From Candidatus Omnitrophota bacterium (GTDB lineage: Bacteria > Ratteibacteria > UBA8468 > MWAK01), in assembly GCA_026387085.1 (NCBI GenBank), contig JAPLMK010000040.1, positions 1 through 22,665 on the forward strand: a stretch of 22,665 nt of DNA. The letters are read 5' to 3'. Shown here one piece after another: positions 1 through 7,072 of the stretch. A model generated the notes under the pieces. That model saw only the letters and a program-made list of their open reading frames with translations, did no database searches and was not told the DNA's origin. The position numbers were made by a program, and so were the translations under genes. The number at the start of each line of letters is the position of its first letter. The first letter of the stretch is position 1.

Positions 1-302
1 TATCTTATCACTTTGCCTGAAAAGAGGTCAAAAGGCCGATTTATCACCTCTGCCCAAAACTACACATCCGGAAACTCTTGGGCGTATTGACAAGGTTAAG
101 TAAAAAATATAATATACTCTCAACTGGGCGCCGAACCAAAACCCCAAAAAAGGTAAATTCTCAGCCAAAAGGGCGATATGAAAAAACGGGGGATAAAGAA
201 TTGAGAATAAAAGTCCTCTACGAACCGGAAGCGGTTAACGCCTGCTTGAAACTTTTCCGCGAAAAAGTTTTCCAATTCCGGTCGGTATAATGCATAATAA
301 TT
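1..302. other. Left-edge region without a recognisable gene
   Basis: Two plus-strand frames are open from the window edge and stop at 88-90 and 101-103, so either could be the tail of an upstream gene. Neither tail resembles a family I know. A 70-codon frame from TTG 78 to 290 exists but has no SD, and its translation is Lys/Arg-rich and unrecognised, so I do not call it a gene. The region also holds a promoter-like pair (87-113), a weak A/T-rich hairpin (stem 249-256 with 263-270) and a TATAAT at 286-291 just before ybgC. Confidence 0.4.
87..115 (+). promoter_or_regulatory. Sigma-70-type promoter upstream of ybgC
   Basis: A perfect TTGACA lies at 87-92. TATAAT at 108-113 gives a 15-bp spacer, and the overlapping TAATAT at 110-115 gives 17 bp. 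Transcription would start near 120, leaving a leader of about 180 nt before ybgC. A second TATAAT at 286-291 sits much closer to the gene but lacks a clear -35 box. Confidence 0.5.
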
Positions 303-698
303 ATGGCGGATTTTCAGATTGAAAAAATCATCTATTACCACGACACCGACTCCGGCGGGGTTGTTTATTACGCCAACTACCTAAAACATCTTGAGGAAGC
401 CCGGACAGAATATTTTCGCAGCAAATCCCAGGAATTAAAAAAATGGTCGGAACAAGGCGTTCTGTTTGTGGTGACGCGGGTGGAAATAGATTACCGGTCA
501 CCGGCGAAATATGGAGATATTATTAAAATATCAGCCACCGTGAAAAACCTGAAAACCGCCGTAATTCATTTCCATCAGGAAATTACGGAAAACGCCCGGC
601 TTCTGGTAGAAGCCGAAGTAACCGTGGTTTGTGTCGGAAAATATTTTAAACCCAGAAGGATACCAGCCGAGATTAGCGAAGCGCTTCTTCCCGGGTGA
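303..698 (+). CDS. ybgC: YbgC-type acyl-CoA thioesterase (hot-dog fold)
   Basis: The 131-residue protein is a single hot-dog domain of the YbgC / 4-hydroxybenzoyl-CoA thioesterase family, cytoplasmic enzymes that hydrolyse acyl-CoA thioesters. The family signature is at residues 14-26: D-T-D-S-G-G-V-V-Y-Y-A-N-Y, with Asp16 as the expected catalytic acid. Length is typical for the family. In many diderms ybgC belongs to the tol-pal cluster; here pal lies 18 kb away and no tolQRAB is in the window. The ATG at 303 has no Shine-Dalgarno sequence. A TATAAT at 286-291 would start transcription near 298, so the mRNA may be almost leaderless. The physiological substrate cannot be read from the sequence. 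Confidence 0.9.
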   Translation: MADFQIEKIIYYHDTDSGGVVYYANYLKHLEEARTEYFRSKSQELKKWSEQGVLFVVTRVEIDYRSPAKYGDIIKISATVKNLKTAVIHFHQEITENARLLVEAEVTVVCVGKYFKPRRIPAEISEALLPG

Positions 699-741
699 TA
701 ACTTCCGCATTAAAACGGACAACTGACCTTTGAAAAATAAG

Positions 742-1107
742 ATGGAAGAAAAAAAATTCCGAAAATTGGTAATGGAGGCGATCGACGAATTACCGGAGGA
801 TTTTAAAAGAAAGATCAGCAACCTATATGTGGTGGTAGAGGATTTTCCCTCCGGGGAAATACTGAAAGAACAGGGGATTAAATCACCCTATTCCATACTC
901 GGTCTTTACCAAGGCATCCCCGTGAAGAAAAGGGGCGTATCTTATACCAACTTTTTGCCGGACCGAATAACTATTTATCAAAAACCAATTGAATCGCTTG
1001 GTAAAGAAGCTGACCAGGTCAAAGAAAGGGTGAAGGAAGTATTCCGGCATGAATTGGGCCATCATTTCGGATTCAGCGAAACAGAATTGGCAAAAATTGA
1101 CATATAA
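742..1107 (+). CDS. Metallopeptidase family protein (minimal zincin, PF06262-like)
   Basis: This small protein (121 aa from ATG 742) carries the extended zinc motif H-E-L-G-H-H-F-G-F-S-E at 103-113, that is HExxHxxGxxE. H103, H107 and E113 are the likely zinc ligands and E104 the catalytic base. The central S-I-L-G-L-Y-Q-G segment is typical of the stand-alone bacterial 'metallopeptidase family' proteins. There is no signal peptide, so it is probably cytoplasmic. Physiological substrates of the family are unknown to me. A TTG at 730 would add four residues; I prefer the ATG. It follows ybgC by about 40 nt and is probably co-transcribed. The promoter for the next gene overlaps its last codons. 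Confidence 0.85.
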   Translation: MEEKKFRKLVMEAIDELPEDFKRKISNLYVVVEDFPSGEILKEQGIKSPYSILGLYQGIPVKKRGVSYTNFLPDRITIYQKPIESLGKEADQVKERVKEVFRHELGHHFGFSETELAKIDI

Positions 1108-1124
1108 CTACCTTCGGATATAAT
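1097..1124 (+). promoter_or_regulatory. Sigma-70-type promoter for the 1251 gene
   Basis: TTGACA at 1097-1102, a 16-bp spacer and TATAAT at 1119-1124 match the consensus in both hexamers. The -35 box lies inside the last codons of the zincin gene. Predicted start near 1131, giving a leader of about 120 nt. Confidence 0.75.
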
Positions 1125-1151
1125 ATAATAAATACCGAGGGGCATCAGATT

Positions 1152-1182
1152 GCCCGGTTCGAAATTAATATTTTAACCGGGC
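1152..1182 (+). other. Hairpin in the 5' leader of the 1251 gene
   Basis: GCCCGGTT at 1152-1159 pairs perfectly with AACCGGGC at 1175-1182. The A/T-rich interior can extend the stem through an AAAT/ATTT pairing. No U-tract follows, so a simple terminator is unlikely. It sits midway through the predicted leader and could be a transcript-stability or regulatory element. It could also be a weak end for the upstream transcript. Confidence 0.4.
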
Positions 1183-1250
1183 CGGGATATTTCGTTTTGT
1201 GCGGCACGCAGAAGAATTCCAATTAAAAATATTTACGGAAAGGAGGAATT

Positions 1251-1772
1251 ATGGGCTTTTTGAATGAAGAAGACCGGAAAAGGATTACTGAGGAAGAAGA
1301 AATCCGGAGTCAGGTGCGCCGGAAGTACGAACAAAAATCTTCGGGTTTAGCGGGAGTTCTCTCCACGTTGTGCCCCGGACTGGGTCAGGTCTATAACGGC
1401 CAGATCGGCAAGGCAAGCTTATTTTTCTTCTGTTTCATCGTCGGCCTCACCGTTCTTTCCCTCGGAGCAACCACCCTGATTAAAGGTCCTTCCTCCGGCG
1501 CCTCTTTCAACCTCGCCAGCAGTGCCGGCATTTCAAAAGAAAAACCGGTGGAAATGAATGAGGAAGGCATCGTAACCGCCGAGGTTAATGCCGGAATAAC
1601 AAAACCTGACCAGGCGAAGCAAACTCCGGAAACGGAAAAATTAAGCCGGGAACAGAAGACGGTTATCAAGGCGCTGGCGTTGACCGGTCTGGGCGCAATC
1701 ATTGCCATCCTGGCAGCTCTTTTTGCGATCCGGGATGCCATCCGGACCGCCCGCCGGAAAAACCAGGAGTAG
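1251..1772 (+). CDS. TM2-like membrane protein of unknown function
   Basis: The 173-residue protein begins with a charged, Glu/Arg-rich helix (about 5-30). A P-G-L-G-Q-V-Y-N-G-Q motif at 42-51 follows, then a hydrophobic segment at about 56-75. This is the arrangement of TM2-domain-like proteins ('PGLGQIYNG'). Residues about 80-135 form a polar, low-complexity linker, and a second membrane helix lies at about 141-160 before a basic tail. The linker and the tail suggest two membrane passes. An excellent SD (AAGGAGG) lies just before ATG 1251. It is followed 43 nt later by a secreted-protein gene, so the two may share a transcript. Function unknown. Confidence 0.7.
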   Translation: MGFLNEEDRKRITEEEEIRSQVRRKYEQKSSGLAGVLSTLCPGLGQVYNGQIGKASLFFFCFIVGLTVLSLGATTLIKGPSSGASFNLASSAGISKEKPVEMNEEGIVTAEVNAGITKPDQAKQTPETEKLSREQKTVIKALALTGLGAIIAILAALFAIRDAIRTARRKNQE

Positions 1773-1815
1773 AGAAAGTAGTCCAGGAAGGCCGTCAAAA
1801 TCAAAAGGGGGTATT

Positions 1816-2631
1816 GTGAAAAAACTATTTGTGATTTGGCTGGGCATGTTTATCCTTTTTAACGGATTATGCTACGGAAAGGAACCGGTGAAAACACCTG
1901 CCAAAACGGGAAAAATTACCGCCAAAAACGAAAAACTTTTCGCGAAAGTTGACAAAGACGGTATTATTTTTTACACCGGCGGCACAATGTATACTCTCCA
2001 ATCGGAAGGCATCAGTTCCTCCGGAAATATGCTCTATTTTGCCGCCAAGGACTTTACCGACAACAAAGACCTCATCACTAAAAAAATAACGAAAATCGAG
2101 TGTCGGGTCGATACCCCGGAACGGAAGGTATATAAAACTACCATACAATTAGGCGATAACAGCATCGAACCCGGATACCGGTTGGAGGTTTTTTCGGAAA
2201 TAAAAAAAGGGTATCCCTTCCTGGCGCTTTATTCTAAATTTTTCTACCTGGGTAAAGACGTTCACAAATGCGGAATAAACTGGGGGCTTAGTTCCCCTTA
2301 TAATTCCGACCCCTATAAATATTACACGATGCCCCAGGACGGCAAGTTTTTAACCTACCCGCTTAAGGATAAGGACGGTAAAAGCAAGATCGGATACGCC
2401 AAGTGGCTTTATCTCCACAACGGCAAAGGTTCGGGTATCGGATTAATCTGCCCGGCCATGATCGGAAAGGGCGCAGACTTCATCTTCATAAATTCGGTAC
2501 CGCCGGAAAAGGAATTGTCGGAAACCGAATCGTCCGATGTTTTTATGGTCTATCTGCCAATCGAAAAGAATTTTAAAATACTTGATAAGTTATACGATGA
2601 GGTTATGAAAATGCAGTGGACTTTCGATTAA
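1816..2631 (+). CDS. Secreted protein of unknown function
   Basis: From GTG 1816 the product is 271 residues. It opens with a Sec-type signal peptide, K-K-L-F-V-I-W-L-G-M-F-I-L-F, probably cleaved after about residue 21. I chose this start because the signal peptide begins there and a G-rich SD (AAAAGGGGG) precedes it; an in-frame start at 1702 would overlap the upstream gene and bury the signal. The mature part alternates short hydrophobic strands with polar turns, is rich in Tyr, Lys and Gly, and looks like a beta-rich periplasmic or surface protein. I do not recognise a family. It is the last gene before a strong terminator. Confidence 0.75.
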   Translation: MKKLFVIWLGMFILFNGLCYGKEPVKTPAKTGKITAKNEKLFAKVDKDGIIFYTGGTMYTLQSEGISSSGNMLYFAAKDFTDNKDLITKKITKIECRVDTPERKVYKTTIQLGDNSIEPGYRLEVFSEIKKGYPFLALYSKFFYLGKDVHKCGINWGLSSPYNSDPYKYYTMPQDGKFLTYPLKDKDGKSKIGYAKWLYLHNGKGSGIGLICPAMIGKGADFIFINSVPPEKELSETESSDVFMVYLPIEKNFKILDKLYDEVMKMQWTFD

Positions 2632-2650
2632 TGCTCGGGCCGGTAGCACA

Positions 2651-2686
2651 AAAAAAGCGGGTGGAAATTATTCCACCCGCTTTTTT
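2651..2686. terminator. Bidirectional Rho-independent terminator
   Basis: A perfect 16-bp inverted repeat (2651-2666 with 2671-2686) has a four-base ATTA loop. The A6 and T6 ends flank a GCGGGTGG core, giving a U-tract on both strands. It lies between the convergent genes ending at 2631 and 2706 and should stop transcription from both sides. Confidence 0.95.
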
Positions 2687-2705
2687 CACCGCTAAATATT
2701 TATCC

Positions 2706-3503
2706 TTATTTTACCAAACTGGGAACAACCTCGGTGGCTTCAAAAACCGGCACGCCTTTAGGCAGTTTAAAAACAAATGTCTTGTCCTTTACGCCGGTGT
2801 TAAATTTCAGATTCTTGTAACCAATCTCCAGCATCACCTTGCCTTCCTTGTCAAAACCCTGGGTATGATAAATGAAGCCGTCTTTCACGCCGATCAGATA
2901 TTTAATCCGGGCGGGAACCGGCAGGTTCCATCCGGCAATAGTCTTCTCATTTGAAGTTTTTGCCGGTTTTTTCTTGAGCAACGCCCCCTCCAGCACATCC
3001 ATCTCCTGACCGGCCAACTTCTCCGTGCCCACCACCTTAATATCATAGTCGGCACCCACCATTTTCAGCAGATTATCCACCCCGACAACACCGTAGCCGG
3101 TCTCCATGAATTTTTTCTGATACTGCGCGGCCATTCCCGGAGCTGAGGCGAGATCCATCTTGATAATTTTCTGTTCTTCCGGAGGCAGAACATGCTGCCA
3201 GATATATTTCCCGTCGCAAACGGTCTCTATTTTCTGCGTCTTTTTCTGTCCCGGAATTGGAATCACCGTTTCGGCGCGGAACTTGTCCGGGGCCTTGGCA
3301 ACAAAAATATTCTCCGCCGTTACCGTGTCATTGCCCAAAACAAACTTTATCGTCTGTGTTCCCGTAACATCCTTCAGGGTGGCGACCCCTTTTTCCACGC
3401 TGGTCATTACCTCGCCCAACGTCCTGGCGTATAGCGGAGAAGTTACCGCGATACCCAGCACTAAAACAACAACTCCCAGCCCCCACAGCAACCATTTCTT
3501 CAT
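2706..3503 (-). CDS. LolA-like outer-membrane lipoprotein-sorting protein
   Basis: From ATG 3503 the product is 265 residues. A signal peptide of about 25 residues (M-K-K-W-L-L-W-G-L then a long hydrophobic run) ends near Pro-Leu-Tyr-Ala. The mature protein fits the LolA / outer-membrane lipoprotein-sorting superfamily, with a central D-G-K-Y-I-W-Q-H strand and a C-terminal repeat of amphipathic strands. Such periplasmic proteins bind lipids or lipoproteins in an open beta-barrel. I chose 3503 because GGAGGG precedes it and the signal peptide starts there. An ATG at 3572, with its own AGGAAAGG, would add 23 residues and could be an alternative start or a leader peptide. It has its own strong promoter. 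Confidence 0.75.
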   Translation of the reverse strand: MKKWLLWGLGVVVLVLGIAVTSPLYARTLGEVMTSVEKGVATLKDVTGTQTIKFVLGNDTVTAENIFVAKAPDKFRAETVIPIPGQKKTQKIETVCDGKYIWQHVLPPEEQKIIKMDLASAPGMAAQYQKKFMETGYGVVGVDNLLKMVGADYDIKVVGTEKLAGQEMDVLEGALLKKKPAKTSNEKTIAGWNLPVPARIKYLIGVKDGFIYHTQGFDKEGKVMLEIGYKNLKFNTGVKDKTFVFKLPKGVPVFEATEVVPSLVK

Positions 3504-3594
3504 GCATCCCTCCGTCTCCGCCCCGGCTTCATGCCAAAACGGCTTCTCCGTGCGTTTGCTCCGGCTTGACATATCCGAACCTTTCCTCGGTTAC

Positions 3595-3623
3595 ATTATA
3601 AAATATGCCATATCCCGTGTCAA
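3595..3623 (-). promoter_or_regulatory. Consensus sigma-70 promoter for the LolA-like gene
   Basis: Read on the minus strand, TTGACA (3623-3618), a 17-bp spacer and TATAAT (3600-3595) match the consensus exactly. Transcription should start near 3588. The -35 box is 14 bp past the stop codon of the amidohydrolase, so the LolA-like gene is independently transcribed. Confidence 0.85.
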
Positions 3624-3636
3624 GTGCGTTCTAAAA

Positions 3637-4381
3637 TCAACCGGAATTCAAAAGATTCGCGGCATTTTCCGACAGAATCAATCCCTCCTTTTCCTTGCCC
3701 AGGTTCAGTTTCCGGAAAAGGGAAAGCGTTTCACCCTGATCCGTCCAGGGTGAATCCGTACCAAAAAGAATATATTTTTCCGGATGATTCAGGACTATTT
3801 CCCGAAACTTTTCCGGCGCTAAAAATCCAAGCGAAAACGAAATTTCCATGTAAATTGGCTTGCCCAGCAGGAATTTTTTGACTTTCTCCCACTGGTCCCA
3901 GGCGCCCAGGTGCGTTGTCACCAGCTTCAGCGCGGGAAAAAGCAAAATCAAAACCGGTATGAATCAGCAGAATTAAATCCGCTTTGCTGATTTCCTCGTA
4001 AAGCGGAAACATCTTTTCTTCGTCGATAAAAAAATCCTGGTAATAAGGGTGCAGTTTCAACCCCTTAAAACCCGCCTTTTTTACCCGGGCGACCTTCTCC
4101 GGTATTTCCCGGTCGTCCGGATGCAGGGAAGGGAAGGGGATAATCCTTTCCGAACTGATTTTCCGGCTCCAGTTAAAAATAGAATCAAACTGCGCCGGCT
4201 TGGTGGCGATAGAACAAATAACGCTCTTTGCGATTCCGCAGCGTTCCATCGAGGAGAGTAGGGCGGAAACGGTGCCGTTAAGGTGCGCCTTGATTTCGCC
4301 ATCCCCTTCAAGCGATTTCAGGGCTCTTTCTGCCAGGACGTCGGGAAAAGCGTGCGTATGAAAATCGATGATTTTATCCAT
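3637..4381 (-). pseudogene. Amidohydrolase-family metal-dependent hydrolase, frameshifted
   Basis: The reading frame is split. The first part runs from ATG 4381 to about 3950 and carries the N-terminal D-F-H-T-H metal motif, K-L-H-P and L-I-H-T-G-F-D. The second part continues in another frame from about 3948 to 3637 with L-K-L-V-T-T-H-L-G and G-T-D-S-P-W. Together they cover an Amidohydro_2 TIM barrel. At the junction F-D-F-A-F runs straight into F-P-A-L-K-L; relatives have a further stretch, roughly 15-20 residues, between these motifs. A short deletion with loss of frame is therefore likely, at a T5 run. It may be a true pseudogene or an assembly error. No SD precedes ATG 4381. Substrate unknown. 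Confidence 0.75.
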
Positions 4382-4396
4382 TTTTACACTAAAATA

Positions 4397-4426
4397 ATTT
4401 TACCCGAGTTTTACCGCAAAAGGCAA
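4397..4426 (-). promoter_or_regulatory. Probable promoter of the amidohydrolase gene
   Basis: On the minus strand, TTGCCT (4426-4421), an 18-bp spacer and TAAAAT (4402-4397) form a reasonable sigma-70 promoter. The -10 box ends only 15 nt before the ATG at 4381, so the leader would be about 9 nt with no SD. Confidence 0.45.
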
Positions 4427-4444
4427 GCGGCAGCTGATTTGGTA

Positions 4445-4473
4445 TTGACAAAAAAAAGGCCAGAGATGATAAT
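4445..4473 (+). promoter_or_regulatory. Promoter of the pqqD-like/ABC operon, probably leaderless
   Basis: TTGACA at 4445-4450, a 17-bp spacer and GATAAT at 4468-4473. The predicted start near 4480 is only about 3 nt before ATG 4483, and no SD fits. The transcript is probably leaderless or nearly so. Confidence 0.75.
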
Positions 4474-4482
4474 ATTAAGATA

Positions 4483-4842
4483 ATGACGCGCCGAAAGACA
4501 CTTACACCGGAAGAAGTTCTGAACGCAAAAGTGGTGGTAAACCAGGCGGTCCGTACGGAGGAGAAAGGAAAGGAATTAATTATCGTCGTTTCCCGAAAAA
4601 AATCATTCTTCGTGAATCTGCTTTCTTTCGTACTGGTGGTCCCGAAAGAAAAAAAATTGGTGCTGGACGAGTTAGGCGCCGAAGTTTATCGCGACTGTCG
4701 CCAAAACCTTCCCGTATCAGAAATTGTGGCTAATTTCCAGAAACGGCACAACGTTTCCGAAGATTACAGCCGCCAGAGCGTCATGATTTACCTGAAAACG
4801 CTTGCGCAACGTTCCATTGTCGGGTTTTTAATCAAGGAGTAA
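4483..4842 (+). CDS. PqqD-family (RRE-like) protein
   Basis: The C-terminal two thirds of this 119-residue protein (about 60-119) match the PqqD fold pattern. A K-K-L-V-L-D-E-L-G-A-E-V-Y strand-helix is followed by L-P-V-S-E-I-V-A-N-F and a last helix ending Q-R-S-I-V-G-F-L. PqqD is a winged-helix peptide-binding domain that presents leader peptides to radical SAM enzymes in RiPP pathways. Here no radical SAM or precursor gene is adjacent. Instead the gene ends 4 nt before a MacB-like permease, followed by its ATPase, so the three form one operon. The protein may recruit a substrate to, or regulate, this transporter; that is inference. Confidence 0.75.
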   Translation: MTRRKTLTPEEVLNAKVVVNQAVRTEEKGKELIIVVSRKKSFFVNLLSFVLVVPKEKKLVLDELGAEVYRDCRQNLPVSEIVANFQKRHNVSEDYSRQSVMIYLKTLAQRSIVGFLIKE

Positions 4843-4845
4843 AAA

Positions 4846-5481
4846 ATGGCTAAAAAAATCGGTAAACAGCTTTCCCTGCCCAAAAGCGAAGCTTTTAAAA
4901 TGAGCCTGCGCAACATCCGGATTCGCTTCGGCCGGGCGCTGGTTGTTTCTTCCAGCGTGTTTCTGGGCGTGGCTTTTTTGATGTCCATCCTCACCAGCAG
5001 CACAATCACTTCCGCGCTCCTTAAAAACGGCCCGGATGCAATCCGGCTCAGCCTTTCCGTTGATGCTTCCGACTACATGGCCCGTAATATATGGCTGGTA
5101 AGTCTTTCGCTTTTGGTATGCGTAGTCGGCATCACCAACTCCATGCTTATGGCGGTAAGCGAACGGAGCCGGGAAATCGGAACTATGAAATGCCTGGGCG
5201 CTCTGAACCGGTTTATCATGGAAATATTTTTGATTGAATCCGCCCTGCAGGGATTGGTCGGTTCCCTGGCCGGCGGTCTTGTCGGCGCGCTGGCCATCAT
5301 CATTTCGTTCTTTTTCCGGTACGGCGGGCAGATTGCGCCTTATGTTCCCTATTTTTCCATACTCAAAGTTTTCATTTTTTCCGTTGTCTTGGGAACCGTT
5401 ATTGCCATTGTCGGCGCTATCTACCCGACCTATCTCTCAGCCCGGTTGGAACCGGCGGAAGCTATTCGACGAGAAGTTTAA
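4846..5481 (+). CDS. Compact FtsX/MacB-type ABC transporter permease
   Basis: The 211-residue protein has four predicted membrane helices: about 30-52, 82-100, 125-150 and 172-195. The signature around helix 2 (V-V-G-I-T-N-S-M-L-M, then S-E-R-S-R-E-I-G-T-M-K-C-L-G-A) is diagnostic for the FtsX-like domain of MacB/LolC-type permeases. Those usually carry a periplasmic domain of about 200 residues between helices 1 and 2; here only about 30 residues remain, so this is a minimal form. An in-frame deletion cannot be excluded. A good SD (AAGGAG) lies inside the end of the pqqD-like gene, indicating translational coupling. The partner ATPase follows after 21 nt. Confidence 0.85.
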   Translation: MAKKIGKQLSLPKSEAFKMSLRNIRIRFGRALVVSSSVFLGVAFLMSILTSSTITSALLKNGPDAIRLSLSVDASDYMARNIWLVSLSLLVCVVGITNSMLMAVSERSREIGTMKCLGALNRFIMEIFLIESALQGLVGSLAGGLVGALAIIISFFFRYGGQIAPYVPYFSILKVFIFSVVLGTVIAIVGAIYPTYLSARLEPAEAIRREV

Positions 5482-5502
5482 AAATATTTCAAGGAGATTA
5501 CT

Positions 5503-6240
5503 ATGCCAGAAAAAAAAGATATCGTGGTACGAACAGTTGGCGTGACAAAAAATTTCATGCTGGGCCGCATTGAATTACAGGTCCTGAAAGGTATCGACCT
5601 GGAAATCAACCAGGGTGAATATATCTCAATCATGGGTCCGTCCGGTTCCGGCAAGACCACTCTTTTTAATATGATCGGCGGCCTGGATAAGCCCAGCAAC
5701 GGCCGCGTTTATATTGACGAGGTGGATGTGGCGCAACTTGATGCTTTTGAACTGGCGTGGCTGCGCTGTCGAAAAATCGGTTATATCTTCCAGACATTCA
5801 ATCTGATACCGGTAATGACCGCACTTGAAAACGTAACACTCCCGATGATTTTTGCCGGAACCAGCCACGATGAATCAGTAGATAAGGGAAGGCAGTTACT
5901 GGAGCTGGTCGGCCTGGGCGAACGTATCCTGCATAAACCTTTCGAACTTTCCGGCGGCCAGCAGCAGCGGGTAGCGATCGCCCGGGCATTCGCCAACTCT
6001 CCGGCCATTATTCTGGCCGATGAACCAACCGGAAATCTCGACCTGAAAACCGGCAAAGAAATAATCGGGCTGCTGAAAGAAATGAACCGTAAGCAGGGCG
6101 TTTCGGTAATCACCGCCACGCACGACCTGAAGATGCTGGATATTTCCGACCGGGTTATTTGGATCCGGGACGGACAGGTAGAGCGGATTGAGAACCGCGC
6201 CGACCTTAACATTCAAGTGGGTGCGGTGGAAGGGGAATAA
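5503..6240 (+). CDS. ABC transporter ATP-binding protein (LolD/MacB type)
   Basis: This complete 245-residue ATPase carries Walker A G-P-S-G-S-G-K-T at 45-52, the signature L-S-G-G-Q at 149-153, Walker B with D173-E174 in L-A-D-E-P-T-G-N-L-D, and the H-loop His207 in A-T-H-D. D-E-P-T-G-N-L-D and the overall sequence place it in the LolD/MacB/FtsE mechanotransmission group, which powers transfer of lipoproteins, peptides or other substrates without passing them through a classical channel. An AAGGAG SD precedes ATG 5503. It should dimerise and pair with the compact permease immediately upstream. Confidence 0.93.
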   Translation: MPEKKDIVVRTVGVTKNFMLGRIELQVLKGIDLEINQGEYISIMGPSGSGKTTLFNMIGGLDKPSNGRVYIDEVDVAQLDAFELAWLRCRKIGYIFQTFNLIPVMTALENVTLPMIFAGTSHDESVDKGRQLLELVGLGERILHKPFELSGGQQQRVAIARAFANSPAIILADEPTGNLDLKTGKEIIGLLKEMNRKQGVSVITATHDLKMLDISDRVIWIRDGQVERIENRADLNIQVGAVEGE

Positions 6241-6286
6241 AAGCGCTGGATACTGAACGGTGAACGGTGAAAATTTAAAATCCAAT

Positions 6287-7072
6287 ATGCTGGGAATTAT
6301 CGGCGCCGGCAAGATGGGCTCGGCGATTATCACCGGCCTCCTAAAATCTAAGGCTATCACGGCCGGAGAAATCCTGCTTTACGACCGTGACCCCAGGCAA
6401 TACGCAAGCCTAACCTCCGTTTATCCGCTTAAAACCGCCCGGAACATTCCGGAACTCGTTTCTCTTTCCGATATCTGTCTTCTGGCCGTAAAACCCCAGG
6501 ACAAAGAAAACGTCCTGAAGGAAATGTCGGGTATCGGAAAAAGAAAATTGGTTGTTTCCATTCTGGCCGGCATTCCGACCGGATACCTGGAGCAAAAATT
6601 AGGCAAAATACCGGTAGTGCGGGTAATGCCCAATATCGGCATAAAGGTCGGAGCCGGAATGAGTTTTTACAGTCCGGGCCGTTTTACCCGGCCGGCCGAC
6701 CTTAAAAAAGTAGCCCGCCTCTTTGCTAACCTCGGAGAAGTATCCGTAATCGCCGAAGAGAAGATGGACCTGGTAACCGCCCTCTCCGGAAGCGGTCCGG
6801 CCTATTTTTTTCTTTTAATGGAAATACTCGCCGAATACGCCCAAAAATCCGGAATCTCAAAAAATGATTCCGCCAAGATGGCACGGCAAAGCGCCCTGGC
6901 TTCCGCCTTGCTGACCAAAAGCGAACCGGCCGGACAACTCCGGGCGGCGGTTACCTCTAAAAGCGGAACAACGGAAGCCGCCATCCTGGTTCTGGAAAAG
7001 GCCGGAATCCGGAAAATGTTCGGTTCCGCCTTGAAAGCAGCCCGAAACCGCGCCCGGGAACTCTCCCTGTGA
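6287..7072 (+). CDS. proC: Pyrroline-5-carboxylate reductase
   Basis: ProC performs the last step of proline synthesis, NAD(P)H-dependent reduction of pyrroline-5-carboxylate. The 261-residue protein begins M-L-G-I-I-G-A-G-K-M-G, the Rossmann dinucleotide loop. It continues with L-A-V-K-P-Q, A-L-S-G-S-G-P-A-Y-F and the C-terminal V-T-S-K-S-G-T-T-E-A-A, all hallmarks of the family, and its length is normal. I chose ATG 6287 because the Rossmann strand starts there; an in-frame GTG at 6260 would add nine residues. No SD precedes 6287, but TAAAAT at 6276-6281 lies 5 nt upstream, so a leaderless start is possible. It overlaps the PfkB gene by 4 nt. Confidence 0.93.
   Translation: MLGIIGAGKMGSAIITGLLKSKAITAGEILLYDRDPRQYASLTSVYPLKTARNIPELVSLSDICLLAVKPQDKENVLKEMSGIGKRKLVVSILAGIPTGYLEQKLGKIPVVRVMPNIGIKVGAGMSFYSPGRFTRPADLKKVARLFANLGEVSVIAEEKMDLVTALSGSGPAYFFLLMEILAEYAQKSGISKNDSAKMARQSALASALLTKSEPAGQLRAAVTSKSGTTEAAILVLEKAGIRKMFGSALKAARNRARELSL

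Noticed and set aside
78..290. 70-codon plus-strand frame from TTG
   Set aside because: No SD, a predicted promoter overlaps its first codons, and the protein matches no family I recognise.
120..341. Minus-strand frame across the ybgC start
   Set aside because: It is antisense to the ybgC start and its leader, with no SD or recognisable motif.
1702..1815. N-terminal extension of the 1816 secreted protein
   Set aside because: It overlaps the upstream gene and would place 38 polar residues before a clean signal peptide.
3504..3590. c-di-GMP-type riboswitch in the LolA-like leader
   Set aside because: A short G/A-rich stretch looked suggestive, but the conserved riboswitch core is absent.
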